A DNA stretch of 6,048 nt, taken from positions 1-6,048 of the forward strand of contig JAGLTP010000235.1 in the NCBI GenBank assembly GCA_023135215.1, given 5' to 3'. Source of the DNA: Candidatus Heimdallarchaeota archaeon (GTDB taxonomy: Archaea > Asgardarchaeota > Heimdallarchaeia > Heimdallarchaeales > Heimdallarchaeaceae). The first letter of the stretch is position 1, and each line of letters starts with the position of its first letter. The position numbers and the translations under genes were made by a program. This document shows positions 1-5,299 of this stretch, piece after piece. The notes beneath the pieces were generated by a model. It made no database searches. It was not told where the DNA came from and saw only the letters and a list, made by a program, of their open reading frames with translations.

Positions 1-658
1 CAGCAGCAACATACGCTTGGAGTTCCTTTCCCTTTAGAAGAGGTGCATGACCCTCAATAATTTTATCTGCTTTTTTAGCTGCATCGATTTTAGTTGTTAC
101 TTCTTCAAGTCCCAAGAAAACTCCAGGATAATTCATCATTTCGGCTAATGCAAAGAATTCATCTCTAATCATTAGTTGTTTGACTTGTTCTGCGTTTATC
201 GTAGCACCTGAAGTTTCAAATCCTGGCAAAGAAGGAACACAAGAGGGTACTTCTATTAAATAGCTAATGGGGGAATTTCTTACTTCATCAACTAGAATCT
301 CCAATCCTTCAATACCAGAAACATTTGCTAGCTCATGAGGATCAATAACTGCTGTTGTGGTTCCATGGGGAACGATAGCTTCTGTGAACCTACTAAGAGT
401 TAACATCGATGATTCAATATGCACATGCGATTCAATCAAACCAGGACAAATAATTGACCCTTCAATGTCTATAATTCTAGTGTTTTCTCCAATTAGATCA
501 TTAATATTCTTTCCAACATGAACAATTCTGTCTTTATAGATTGCAACATCAGCATCTATTATCTCCTTTGTGTAAGTATTTACAACTAGACTGTTTAATA
601 GGACAATATCAGATTTGATTCTTCCCATTGCACAATCAACAATTTCTTTAGTATTCAT
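1..658 (-). CDS. ade: Adenine deaminase, N-terminal 219 residues (gene runs off the left edge)
   Basis: Hydrolyses adenine to hypoxanthine and ammonia in cytoplasmic purine salvage. I translated the open minus-strand frame from ATG at 658; 219 codons are visible and the C-terminal part lies beyond position 1. Residues 18-70 form the small N-terminal beta domain of the amidohydrolase superfamily. The TIM-barrel domain begins with CPGLIESHVHIESSM (71-85), whose His78 and His80 are the expected metal ligands. Family blocks follow in order: PHGTTT (97-102), DPHE (106-109), VPSCVPS (137-143), FETSGA (147-152), EMMNYPGV (173-180) and EGHAPLLKG (202-210). These blocks separate adenine deaminase from dihydroorotase and other amidohydrolases. 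No break or missing key residue is seen. It is divergent from degV-1 across a 115-nt gap. ATG at 658 is preferred over the internal Met11 because the sequence from residue 18 needs a short N-terminal lead. Confidence 0.93.
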   Translation of the reverse strand, partial: MNTKEIVDCAMGRIKSDIVLLNSLVVNTYTKEIIDADVAIYKDRIVHVGKNINDLIGENTRIIDIEGSIICPGLIESHVHIESSMLTLSRFTEAIVPHGTTTAVIDPHELANVSGIEGLEILVDEVRNSPISYLIEVPSCVPSLPGFETSGATINAEQVKQLMIRDEFFALAEMMNYPGVFLGLEEVTTKIDAAKKADKIIEGHAPLLKGKELQAYVAA

Positions 659-685
659 AATTAGACAGAGAAAGATAGAATCCAT

Positions 686-705
686 GTTTTTTAAATTTTT
701 ATAAG
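686..705 (-). promoter_or_regulatory. Probable ade promoter (TATA-like region)
   Basis: Read on the minus strand this stretch is CTTATAAAAATTTAAAAAAC. It holds two overlapping TATA-like elements, CTTATAAAAATTT (693-705) and TTTAAAAAAC (686-695), centred about 41 and 32 nt before the ade ATG. With usual archaeal TATA-to-start spacing the transcript would have a leader of roughly 5-15 nt. No Shine-Dalgarno sequence lies between it and the ATG. Which element is used cannot be decided from sequence. Confidence 0.55.
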
Positions 706-735
706 TCTAATTCTAATATCTTGTAATGAAAATAC

Positions 736-752
736 GGTAAAATCTTATACAC
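736..752 (+). promoter_or_regulatory. degV-1 promoter, leaderless type (BRE plus TATA box)
   Basis: The TATA box is CTTATACA (744-751), with its central A about 27 nt before the ATG at 774. It is preceded by GGTAAAA (736-742), which could serve as the TFB recognition element. The spacing places the transcription start at or next to the start codon, so the mRNA should be leaderless. The same octamer CTTATACA occurs at equivalent spacing before degV-2 (1753-1760). The element is embedded in a dyad listed separately. Confidence 0.7.
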
Positions 753-770
753 AAATGATTTCATTGTATA
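746..770 (+). promoter_or_regulatory. Dyad symmetry over the degV-1 TATA box and start site: candidate operator
   Basis: The left arm is TATAC (746-750), ACA (751-753), AATGA (754-758). After a TT spacer (759-760) the right arm reads TCATT (761-765) and GTATA (766-770). All ten arm bases match, with a three-base insertion in the left arm; the inner 12 bases AATGATTTCATT are a clean inverted repeat. The dyad begins inside the TATA box and ends 3 nt before the start codon, where a bound dimer would block TBP/TFB or polymerase. A regulatory role is inferred from position. degV-2 and degV-3 promoters do not carry it. Confidence 0.4.
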
Positions 771-773
771 CTG

Positions 774-1634
774 ATGAAGGTTAAAATCATAACTGATTCA
801 GCGGTTGATTTACCCATCGAATTCATAGAAAATTATGACATTGATTTTGTTCCACACACTGTTTCTTTTGGAGAGGAAGTATTTAAGATTGGAGTTGGTA
901 TTTCTGTAAAAGAGTATTATAAACAAATTGAAAAAATTGAAACGATTCCAAAGAATGCTCCACCTTCACTACGAGATTTTCATGATGTTTTCCAATCCAA
1001 CTTGGAAACCAACAAGTATGATCATCTAATTTATGTTGCTGTGTCTGAGGTTGTTTCTTCAGTTGCAAATGTTGCTCGATTAGCTGCAAGAGAATTTGGT
1101 GATAAGATAACTATAGTTTATACAGAAGCAGCCTCTGGGGTTCAGGGACTAATAATTATTACAATTTTAAAATTACTGGAAATAAAAGTACCAATAAACC
1201 AAATACTAGAGGAAATAGAGAAACTAAAAGAAAATTATATACTTGTTGTAGGTTTTTATACACTTGATAATGTCTATAAATCAGGGAGATTAGATTCAAA
1301 GTTGATTTTATACCTTACAAAGATTATTAAGATTAAACCAACTGCAGTTATGGAAAAACCAGGAAACATAACTTCTAAAATCCCAGGATTTTTCTTTGGT
1401 TTCCATTTAGAAAAAAGATTAAAATCTTTAGTAATAAAAAAAGCACAACCAAACGTAACTTACAATATGATAATTTCTCATGTAGAGAATCTAGAAGGAG
1501 CTGAAAGAATAGCTAAAAAAATAAAGAAGAAAATCCAAATAAAGAATTTCTTTATTGCTGATGCTTCACCTATTATTGGAACAAATACAGGCATGAAAAC
1601 GCTTCTTATATCTTTAATTCCTTCACTTGATTGA
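774..1634 (+). CDS. DegV/FakB-family fatty-acid-binding protein, paralogue 1 (degV-1)
   Basis: A 286-residue full-length DegV-fold protein. The family consists of cytoplasmic two-domain carriers that bury a fatty acid; in Firmicutes FakB presents it to the kinase FakA. Recognisable blocks are the N-terminal strand and loop KIITDSAVDLP (4-14), PKNAPPS (59-65), the Ser loop SEVVSS (91-96), SGVQG (121-125), YKSGRL (168-173, equivalent to the family's KGGRI segment with Arg172) and the C-terminal PIIGTNTG (266-273). Two positions depart from the family: residue 61, normally Thr in a TTSQPS-like block, is Asn, and residue 271, normally His in a GAHTG-like block, is Asn. Ser95 of the ligand loop is kept. 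A His at 211 follows an aromatic GFFF run. It has its own leaderless promoter and a 147-nt gap to degV-2. The fold assignment is secure; the ligand is unknown. Confidence 0.9.
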   Translation: MKVKIITDSAVDLPIEFIENYDIDFVPHTVSFGEEVFKIGVGISVKEYYKQIEKIETIPKNAPPSLRDFHDVFQSNLETNKYDHLIYVAVSEVVSSVANVARLAAREFGDKITIVYTEAASGVQGLIIITILKLLEIKVPINQILEEIEKLKENYILVVGFYTLDNVYKSGRLDSKLILYLTKIIKIKPTAVMEKPGNITSKIPGFFFGFHLEKRLKSLVIKKAQPNVTYNMIISHVENLEGAERIAKKIKKKIQIKNFFIADASPIIGTNTGMKTLLISLIPSLD

Positions 1635-1655
1635 AACATGAAAGGCTTAACTTAG

Positions 1656-1664
1656 TTTTATTTT
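1656..1664 (+). terminator. Possible T-tract terminator after degV-1
   Basis: TTTTATTTT begins 22 nt after the degV-1 stop codon. Archaeal polymerases can terminate on such U-rich tracts without a hairpin, and no convincing stem precedes it. The tract is short and the surroundings are AT-rich, so support is weak. Confidence 0.35.
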
Positions 1665-1745
1665 AGGAATCAATTGAATCTTATAAAACGCTTGTACAAA
1701 CTATGTTATGTAATCTTAATTATAGAATCTGGAAAAGGTTACAAT

Positions 1746-1760
1746 GTAAATACTTATACA
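1746..1760 (+). promoter_or_regulatory. degV-2 promoter, leaderless type; decides the start codon
   Basis: The TATA box CTTATACA (1753-1760) is centred about 26 nt before the ATG at 1782 and is identical over eight bases to the degV-1 box. Upstream GTAAATA (1746-1752) may act as the TFB element. Transcription from here would start at about 1782, inside the longest open frame, so the ATG at 1782 and not codons further upstream should be the start. Confidence 0.7.
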
Positions 1761-1781
1761 TTATCGATGTTTTTTGCGCAA

Positions 1782-2642
1782 ATGAAAGTAAGAGTCGTAA
1801 CAGATTCAGCTGCAGATTTCCCATTGGATTTTATTGAAAAATTTGACATTGGTATTATTCCTCATTCGGTTCATTTTGAAAATCAAGCATGGAAAATAGG
1901 CATAGGAATCTCTGTGAAGGAATACTATGAACGACTAAGAAACATGAATGAAATGCCAAAGAATGCAACACCCACACCACAAGATTTTGATAATGTTTTC
2001 AAAGAGAGTTTAGAAGCTAAGAATTATGATCACATATTATATATTGCAATTTCAGAAAAATTATCCTCAACAATAAATCCTGCAAGAATAGCAGCTAAGA
2101 AATATAAGGATAAAATTACTATTTTTAATACAGAGTCAGCTTCTGGTGTGCAAGGTCTGTTTGTGCTACGTGCGGTTAAACTTCTGAGTGAAAATAAAAC
2201 AATAAAAGAAATACTTGAGATTTTCACTATTCTCAGAAATGAATACATCCTAGATGTAGGTTTTTTTACACTTGAAAATGTCTACAAATCTGGAAGATTA
2301 AAATCAAAAAGTGTATTATATTTAACAAAACTCATTGGAATTAAGCCGATAGCTATAATGGAAAGACCAGGAGAGTTAGTTTCTGTTGTTCCTGGATTCT
2401 TTTTCAAATCTCACATGGAGAGAAGATTAGCAAATATTATTATCTCAAGAGCAAAAAAAGAGAAATCCTATGATATGATAATTTCCAACGTTGAGAATAT
2501 TAAAGGAGCTAAAAGTGTTACAAATCTAATAAAGAAAAAGCTGAAGATAAAAGAAGATTACATTACAGATTGCTCACCTATAATCGGAACAAATACAGGA
2601 GAGGGAACAATAATAATTAGTTTAATACCTTCATCAGATTAG
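1782..2642 (+). CDS. DegV/FakB-family fatty-acid-binding protein, paralogue 2 (degV-2)
   Basis: A 286-residue DegV-fold protein, the closest relative of degV-1 here: about 155 of 286 residues identical by hand count, no gaps. The frame is open back to an ATG at 1674, but I reject that 36-residue extension: it has no counterpart in the other two paralogues, a TATA box sits inside it, and MKVRVVTDSAADFP at 1782 aligns with residue 1 of degV-1. Blocks are TDSAADFP (7-14), PKNATPT (59-65), SEKLSSTINPA (91-101), SGVQG (121-125), YKSGRL (168-173) and PIIGTNTG (266-273). As in degV-1, the expected Thr61 and His271 are both Asn, Ser95 is kept, and a His is present at 211 after GFFF. The stop is TAG. 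Ligand binding by analogy with FakB is likely, but the changed pocket residues argue against copying the bacterial fatty-acid annotation unaltered. Confidence 0.9.
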   Translation: MKVRVVTDSAADFPLDFIEKFDIGIIPHSVHFENQAWKIGIGISVKEYYERLRNMNEMPKNATPTPQDFDNVFKESLEAKNYDHILYIAISEKLSSTINPARIAAKKYKDKITIFNTESASGVQGLFVLRAVKLLSENKTIKEILEIFTILRNEYILDVGFFTLENVYKSGRLKSKSVLYLTKLIGIKPIAIMERPGELVSVVPGFFFKSHMERRLANIIISRAKKEKSYDMIISNVENIKGAKSVTNLIKKKLKIKEDYITDCSPIIGTNTGEGTIIISLIPSSD

Positions 2643-2651
2643 TTAATTCAC

Positions 2652-2676
2652 ATTGATAAAATTGAGTTTAATCAAT
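2652..2676 (+). terminator. Bulged hairpin between degV-2 and degV-3 (terminator or operator)
   Basis: The left arm ATTGATAAA (2652-2660) pairs with TTTA (2667-2670) and TCAAT (2672-2676), leaving one bulged A at 2671 and a six-base loop. The nine-pair stem is almost all A-T, starts 10 nt after the degV-2 stop and ends about 30 nt before the degV-3 TATA box. It could end the degV-2 transcript or bind a regulator of degV-3. No long T-tract follows directly, which weakens the terminator reading. Confidence 0.35.
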
Positions 2677-2695
2677 TAATTTGTGACAATTAGTA

Positions 2696-2714
2696 AAATT
2701 TTTGGCTATATAAG
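2696..2714 (+). promoter_or_regulatory. degV-3 promoter, leaderless type; supports the TTG start
   Basis: The TATA box CTATATAAG (2706-2714) is centred 25 nt before the TTG at 2735, with an A/T-rich AAATTTTTGG stretch just upstream. The spacing matches the boxes of degV-1 and degV-2, although the box sequence differs. No ATG or GTG alternative lies at a better distance. Confidence 0.7.
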
Positions 2715-2734
2715 AATATTAAACTTAGATACAT

Positions 2735-3607
2735 TTGAAAATAAAAGTAATAACTGATACATGCGCTGACCTACCCTTAGAAGTAATAAGGGATAAGGAA
2801 ATAGAAATAATATCACAAATAGTTTCTTTTGAAGACAAAGCACTTCGACTCGGAAAAGAAATTTCTTTCGAGGAATATTATGAAATTCTTGAAAGATTAG
2901 AGGAGATTCCAACTACAGCTGCTCCAGATCCAGCAAGTTTTTATGACATTTTTGAAAAATTCATTCACAAGCAGAAATACGATTTTATCTTTTGTGTAAC
3001 TGTATCAAAAGAACTGAGTGCAACCCATTCTTCCGCTACAATAGCAGCTAAAAAAATAGGTAATAAGGTAATTTTAATAAATTCCGATTCTGCTTCTGGA
3101 GTTGAAGGTTTAATTGCATTGATTATAACGGAATTAGCAAACAAAGGATACACGGTAGAAGAAATAAAAGATATAGTTTCTCGGATGAAAAATGAATCAC
3201 TTTTGTGTGCTGGTTTTCATACTTTTGATAATATATATAAATCTGGAAGATTGAAATCAAAATTCATCCTTAATACTACAAAATTCTTAAGAATCAAACC
3301 AATTTTAGTACTTGAAGAAAAGAAAGTTCTTCAACCGAAGTTTCCTGGTTTTTTTACTGAAAATCAAATGCTAAAACGGATATTGAATGCTGCCTTAAAA
3401 CGTGTCAATAGGGATCTGGTTTTTGATATGGTTATATCACATGTTGGAAATCCTACAGGTGCCAATAAATTGAGAGAAAAAATTGGTGATAAACTGAAGA
3501 TACGTAATGAATACATTACAATTGCAACACCTTTAGTAGGTACTCATACAGGAAAGAAAACCATAATTTTGTCTCTAGTACCAATTTTTGATAACAAAAA
3601 CCTGTAA
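2735..3607 (+). CDS. DegV/FakB-family fatty-acid-binding protein, paralogue 3 (degV-3), TTG start
   Basis: A 290-residue DegV-fold protein. Its first 286 residues align without gaps to the other two, with about 109 identities to degV-1, so it is the more distant copy. The start is TTG: the residues after it (KIKVITDTCADLP) match the N-termini of the paralogues exactly in register, and a TATA box lies 25 nt upstream. Blocks are PTTAAPD (59-65), SKELSATHSSA (91-101), SGVEG (121-125), YKSGRL (168-173) and PLVGTHTG (266-273). Unlike its neighbours it keeps the family Thr at 61 and His at 271, together with Ser95 and Arg172, so it is the best candidate for a conventional FakB-like fatty-acid binder. 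Position 211 is Gln instead of His. The gene converges on the hydrolase gene with 22 nt between stops. No FakA-type kinase gene is in view. Confidence 0.89.
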   Translation: MKIKVITDTCADLPLEVIRDKEIEIISQIVSFEDKALRLGKEISFEEYYEILERLEEIPTTAAPDPASFYDIFEKFIHKQKYDFIFCVTVSKELSATHSSATIAAKKIGNKVILINSDSASGVEGLIALIITELANKGYTVEEIKDIVSRMKNESLLCAGFHTFDNIYKSGRLKSKFILNTTKFLRIKPILVLEEKKVLQPKFPGFFTENQMLKRILNAALKRVNRDLVFDMVISHVGNPTGANKLREKIGDKLKIRNEYITIATPLVGTHTGKKTIILSLVPIFDNKNL

Positions 3608-3629
3608 TTAGTTTGATTAACAATGTATC

Positions 3630-4472
3630 TCAATATGATAATTTAGTCAAGAAATCGTTCATACTTTTAGCTATTTCATCTTCTTTTTTTTCGTGTACTC
3701 TGTGCATCTCAGTTTGAATCTCAATAATTTCTGAATCGTTATGATGTAAGAATTTCTTAGACTTTTCAGGATCCACAAAATGATCTTTTTTCGCAACAAT
3801 CATTTGAATAGGAATATCAATCTCTTTTTGTCTATCTCGAATATCATACTTAACTATAAACTCTATAACATAACGACGAAGACTCCAGTCATCGTTTTTC
3901 TTTAATCTATCGGCTGCCCAGGTTACAGTTGCAGATTCTCCTGTTCTTCGAATCTTTAGATAAAATCTGTAGAATACTATAATCATCTTCTGAACAAAGG
4001 TCATAAAAAATGTTGGAAACCAACCAAGAATTGGTACAAAAAAGGGAGTATTGTAAAATTCTTGAGGGTGGAAAATTACTAAAGCTCTAGGTTTAGATCC
4101 TTCACCATCTAAATAATGGGTAAATGATTGAGAACCCCCGGAACAGCTTCCCAGAATGATGAATTCCTTATTCTTCAAACCAAGATATTCAATTACTTTT
4201 GATAATTCCAGATTATATTCTTCAGAATTGAAGTAACCTTTCTTATGAGTAGTAATAGATTTTCCAAAACCTCTGGGTTCATAGATTATGACATTACTGT
4301 AATTTTGTAAAGCTTTAGCCATTGGAGTGAAATTATCTATTGCACTCAACCATCCCGGTATGATTATTATATTTCTATGATCATATTTTTCATTCAAAGA
4401 AGGGAATTTCGCTAAACGGATTTTAAACTCTGGTTCTTTCTGAGTTGTTATGAACTCAATCTTCTCTTTCAT
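3630..4472 (-). CDS. Alpha/beta-hydrolase with Cys at the nucleophile position
   Basis: A 280-residue alpha/beta-hydrolase-fold protein of unknown substrate, probably cytoplasmic since no signal peptide is visible. The oxyanion-side loop IIPGW is at 37-41, followed by YEPRGFGKS (64-72), which corresponds to the usual D-x-R-G-x-G-x-S turn. The nucleophile elbow is GSCSGG (109-113 plus preceding Gly108): aligned with G-x-S-x-G-G, the catalytic residue is Cys110 (codon TGT, read at 4143-4145). The likely acid is Asp230 in AKKDHFVDP, and the base is His257 or His260 in EMHRVHE. Between elbow and acid, residues 143-173 are rich in Phe, Trp and aliphatics, suggesting a greasy lid over the site or membrane contact. 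Cys nucleophiles occur in this fold, for example in dienelactone hydrolase, but the rest does not look like that family. Ser111 cannot be excluded as nucleophile. It lies downstream of the membrane protein gene on the same strand, with its own promoter. Confidence 0.85.
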   Translation of the reverse strand: MKEKIEFITTQKEPEFKIRLAKFPSLNEKYDHRNIIIIPGWLSAIDNFTPMAKALQNYSNVIIYEPRGFGKSITTHKKGYFNSEEYNLELSKVIEYLGLKNKEFIILGSCSGGSQSFTHYLDGEGSKPRALVIFHPQEFYNTPFFVPILGWFPTFFMTFVQKMIIVFYRFYLKIRRTGESATVTWAADRLKKNDDWSLRRYVIEFIVKYDIRDRQKEIDIPIQMIVAKKDHFVDPEKSKKFLHHNDSEIIEIQTEMHRVHEKKEDEIAKSMNDFLTKLSY

Positions 4473-4494
4473 TAGTACAAAATAAATAGGGTAG

Positions 4495-4505
4495 TTTTTA
4501 TTATT
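4495..4505 (-). promoter_or_regulatory. Promoter of the alpha/beta-hydrolase gene at 3630-4472, leaderless type
   Basis: The minus strand reads AATAATAAAAA, an AT-rich TATA-like element whose centre is about 27 nt before the ATG at 4472. No Shine-Dalgarno sequence precedes the start. The spacing agrees with the degV genes, though the box is less canonical. Confidence 0.5.
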
Positions 4506-4583
4506 TCTTCTCCTTTTAGTAGAATTTCTTCATATTAACATCTAAGTATTTACATACTAATCTCTATATTTTTAATTTTGTAT

Positions 4584-4600
4584 AAAAAAACAAAATAATT
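4584..4600 (-). terminator. T-tract terminator after the membrane methyltransferase-like gene
   Basis: On the minus strand, 12-28 nt past the TGA stop, the sequence reads AATTATTTTG followed by seven T. A U-rich run like this is a typical archaeal terminator and would separate this gene from the hydrolase gene, which starts a further 110 nt on with its own promoter. Confidence 0.5.
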
Positions 4601-4611
4601 TTTTCTAGGAA

Positions 4612-5196
4612 TCATACTTCGGATTCAATTTCTTTTTCTCTAACTAGTATCGATCTTAAAATTCCATGAAGTATATTGAATCTTGGAACTTTTTTCATGT
4701 AAAGCCTGTATGGATACCCATAAGCTTTCTGTAAAAAAACATCTCTCTCAAATGAGGATAAGACAAAAGACAAAATAGCAACAATTGCTAGAACATTGGA
4801 GACTATTGAACTAATTAAAAAGATAACAGAAAGTGAGATAAATATGCATCCAAGGGTTATAGGATGTCTAAAATAGGCAAAAAACAACAAATTCGTGAAT
4901 TTATTAAGATTTGCTGTTCCTTTTCTTATTTCCCATCTTCTTCCAGAAGAAAGAGCACCCACCAAAATAGATGTAAATCCAATTGATGCCAGAATTATGG
5001 AAATTAGAGTGTAATAATCTAGTCTACCATAACTACCTGCAGTTTCCGGAACACTCATGGCTATAACCAAGAAAACAAAGCCTACAACTAGAAATACTTC
5101 ATGTCTTATTCCTCTATATATAGAAAACATTAACCATACGATTAACACAGCAGAAAGGAATACGATCAATGACCAAAACCACAAATAATCTAACAC
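4612..5196 (-). CDS. Integral membrane methyltransferase-like protein (isoprenylcysteine/phospholipid methyltransferase type), GTG start
   Basis: A 194-residue membrane protein with about five hydrophobic helices: near 7-27, 33-49, 62-82, and a tight pair within 114-147. The C-terminal half carries the pattern of SAM-dependent membrane methyltransferases of the ICMT/PEMT group: YFRHPITLG (108-116), then after the helical pair Glu150 in SSFERD, then KAYGYPYRLYMKKVPRF (157-173), matching the family's E...FG..Y..Y...VPR. In characterised members this region forms the SAM site. Homologues methylate prenylated Cys carboxylates, phosphatidylethanolamine or small thiols, so the substrate cannot be assigned. 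The N-terminal helices are not distinctive. The start is GTG; an in-frame TAA lies four codons upstream, and TTG at codon 5 (5184) is an alternative. It is divergent from the esterase gene across 103 nt. Confidence 0.78.
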   Translation of the reverse strand: MLDYLWFWSLIVFLSAVLIVWLMFSIYRGIRHEVFLVVGFVFLVIAMSVPETAGSYGRLDYYTLISIILASIGFTSILVGALSSGRRWEIRKGTANLNKFTNLLFFAYFRHPITLGCIFISLSVIFLISSIVSNVLAIVAILSFVLSSFERDVFLQKAYGYPYRLYMKKVPRFNILHGILRSILVREKEIESEV

Positions 5197-5246
5197 AAGA
5201 GTAATTTATCTAACCTCTTCTTGAATTTTTCTGATAAACGCTCTCT

Positions 5247-5256
5247 AAATATAATG
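5247..5256 (-). promoter_or_regulatory. Candidate promoter of the membrane methyltransferase-like gene
   Basis: The minus strand reads CATTATATTT, a fair archaeal TATA box in the middle of the 103-nt divergent gap. A start about 26 nt downstream would leave a leader of roughly 27 nt before the GTG at 5196. AAGAGG (5214-5219, minus) is purine-rich but 17 nt from the start codon, too far for a normal ribosome site. A weaker TATA-like TTTATC near 5233-5238 is an alternative. Confidence 0.35.
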
Positions 5257-5257
5257 C

Positions 5258-5267
5258 TTTTAAATAA
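5258..5267 (+). promoter_or_regulatory. Candidate promoter of the esterase gene at 5300-6022
   Basis: TTTTAAATAA is close to the archaeal TATA consensus and is centred about 37 nt before the ATG at 5300, predicting a leader of about 10 nt. The following A-run (5270-5277) is at leaderless distance but is a poorer box. No Shine-Dalgarno sequence is seen. Confidence 0.45.
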
Positions 5268-5299
5268 TTAAAAAAATTTAGAATTAGAGCACGATTCTA

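Noticed and set aside
883..1089. Minus-strand open frame of 68 codons inside degV-1
   Set aside because: It is antisense to a well-supported gene, Gln-rich and low in complexity, with no recognisable motif or promoter.
1692..1699. Perfect palindrome TTGTACAA upstream of degV-2
   Set aside because: Only eight bases, about 80 nt before the start, with arms that do not extend and no second copy near the other promoters.
2030..2248. Minus-strand open frame of 72 codons inside degV-2
   Set aside because: Its hydrophobic character follows from the complement of the Lys/Glu/Ile-rich degV-2 codons; a similar shadow occurs at 2965-3153 in degV-3.
2706..2912. Minus-strand open frame of 68 codons over the degV-3 start
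   Set aside because: It overlaps the degV-3 promoter and N-terminus, has a Leu/Phe-rich composition typical of an antisense frame, and shows no family motif.
774..3607. One degV operon transcribed from a single promoter
   Set aside because: Gaps of 147 and 92 nt, a TATA box before each gene and possible terminators between them point to separate transcripts.
774..3607. A complete bacterial-type FakAB fatty-acid kinase system
   Set aside because: Only FakB-like proteins are seen; none of the other proteins has the DAK-type kinase sequence of FakA.
5214..5219. AAGAGG on the minus strand as ribosome binding site for the GTG start at 5196
   Set aside because: It lies 17 nt from the start codon, beyond normal Shine-Dalgarno spacing, and no other gene in the window uses one.
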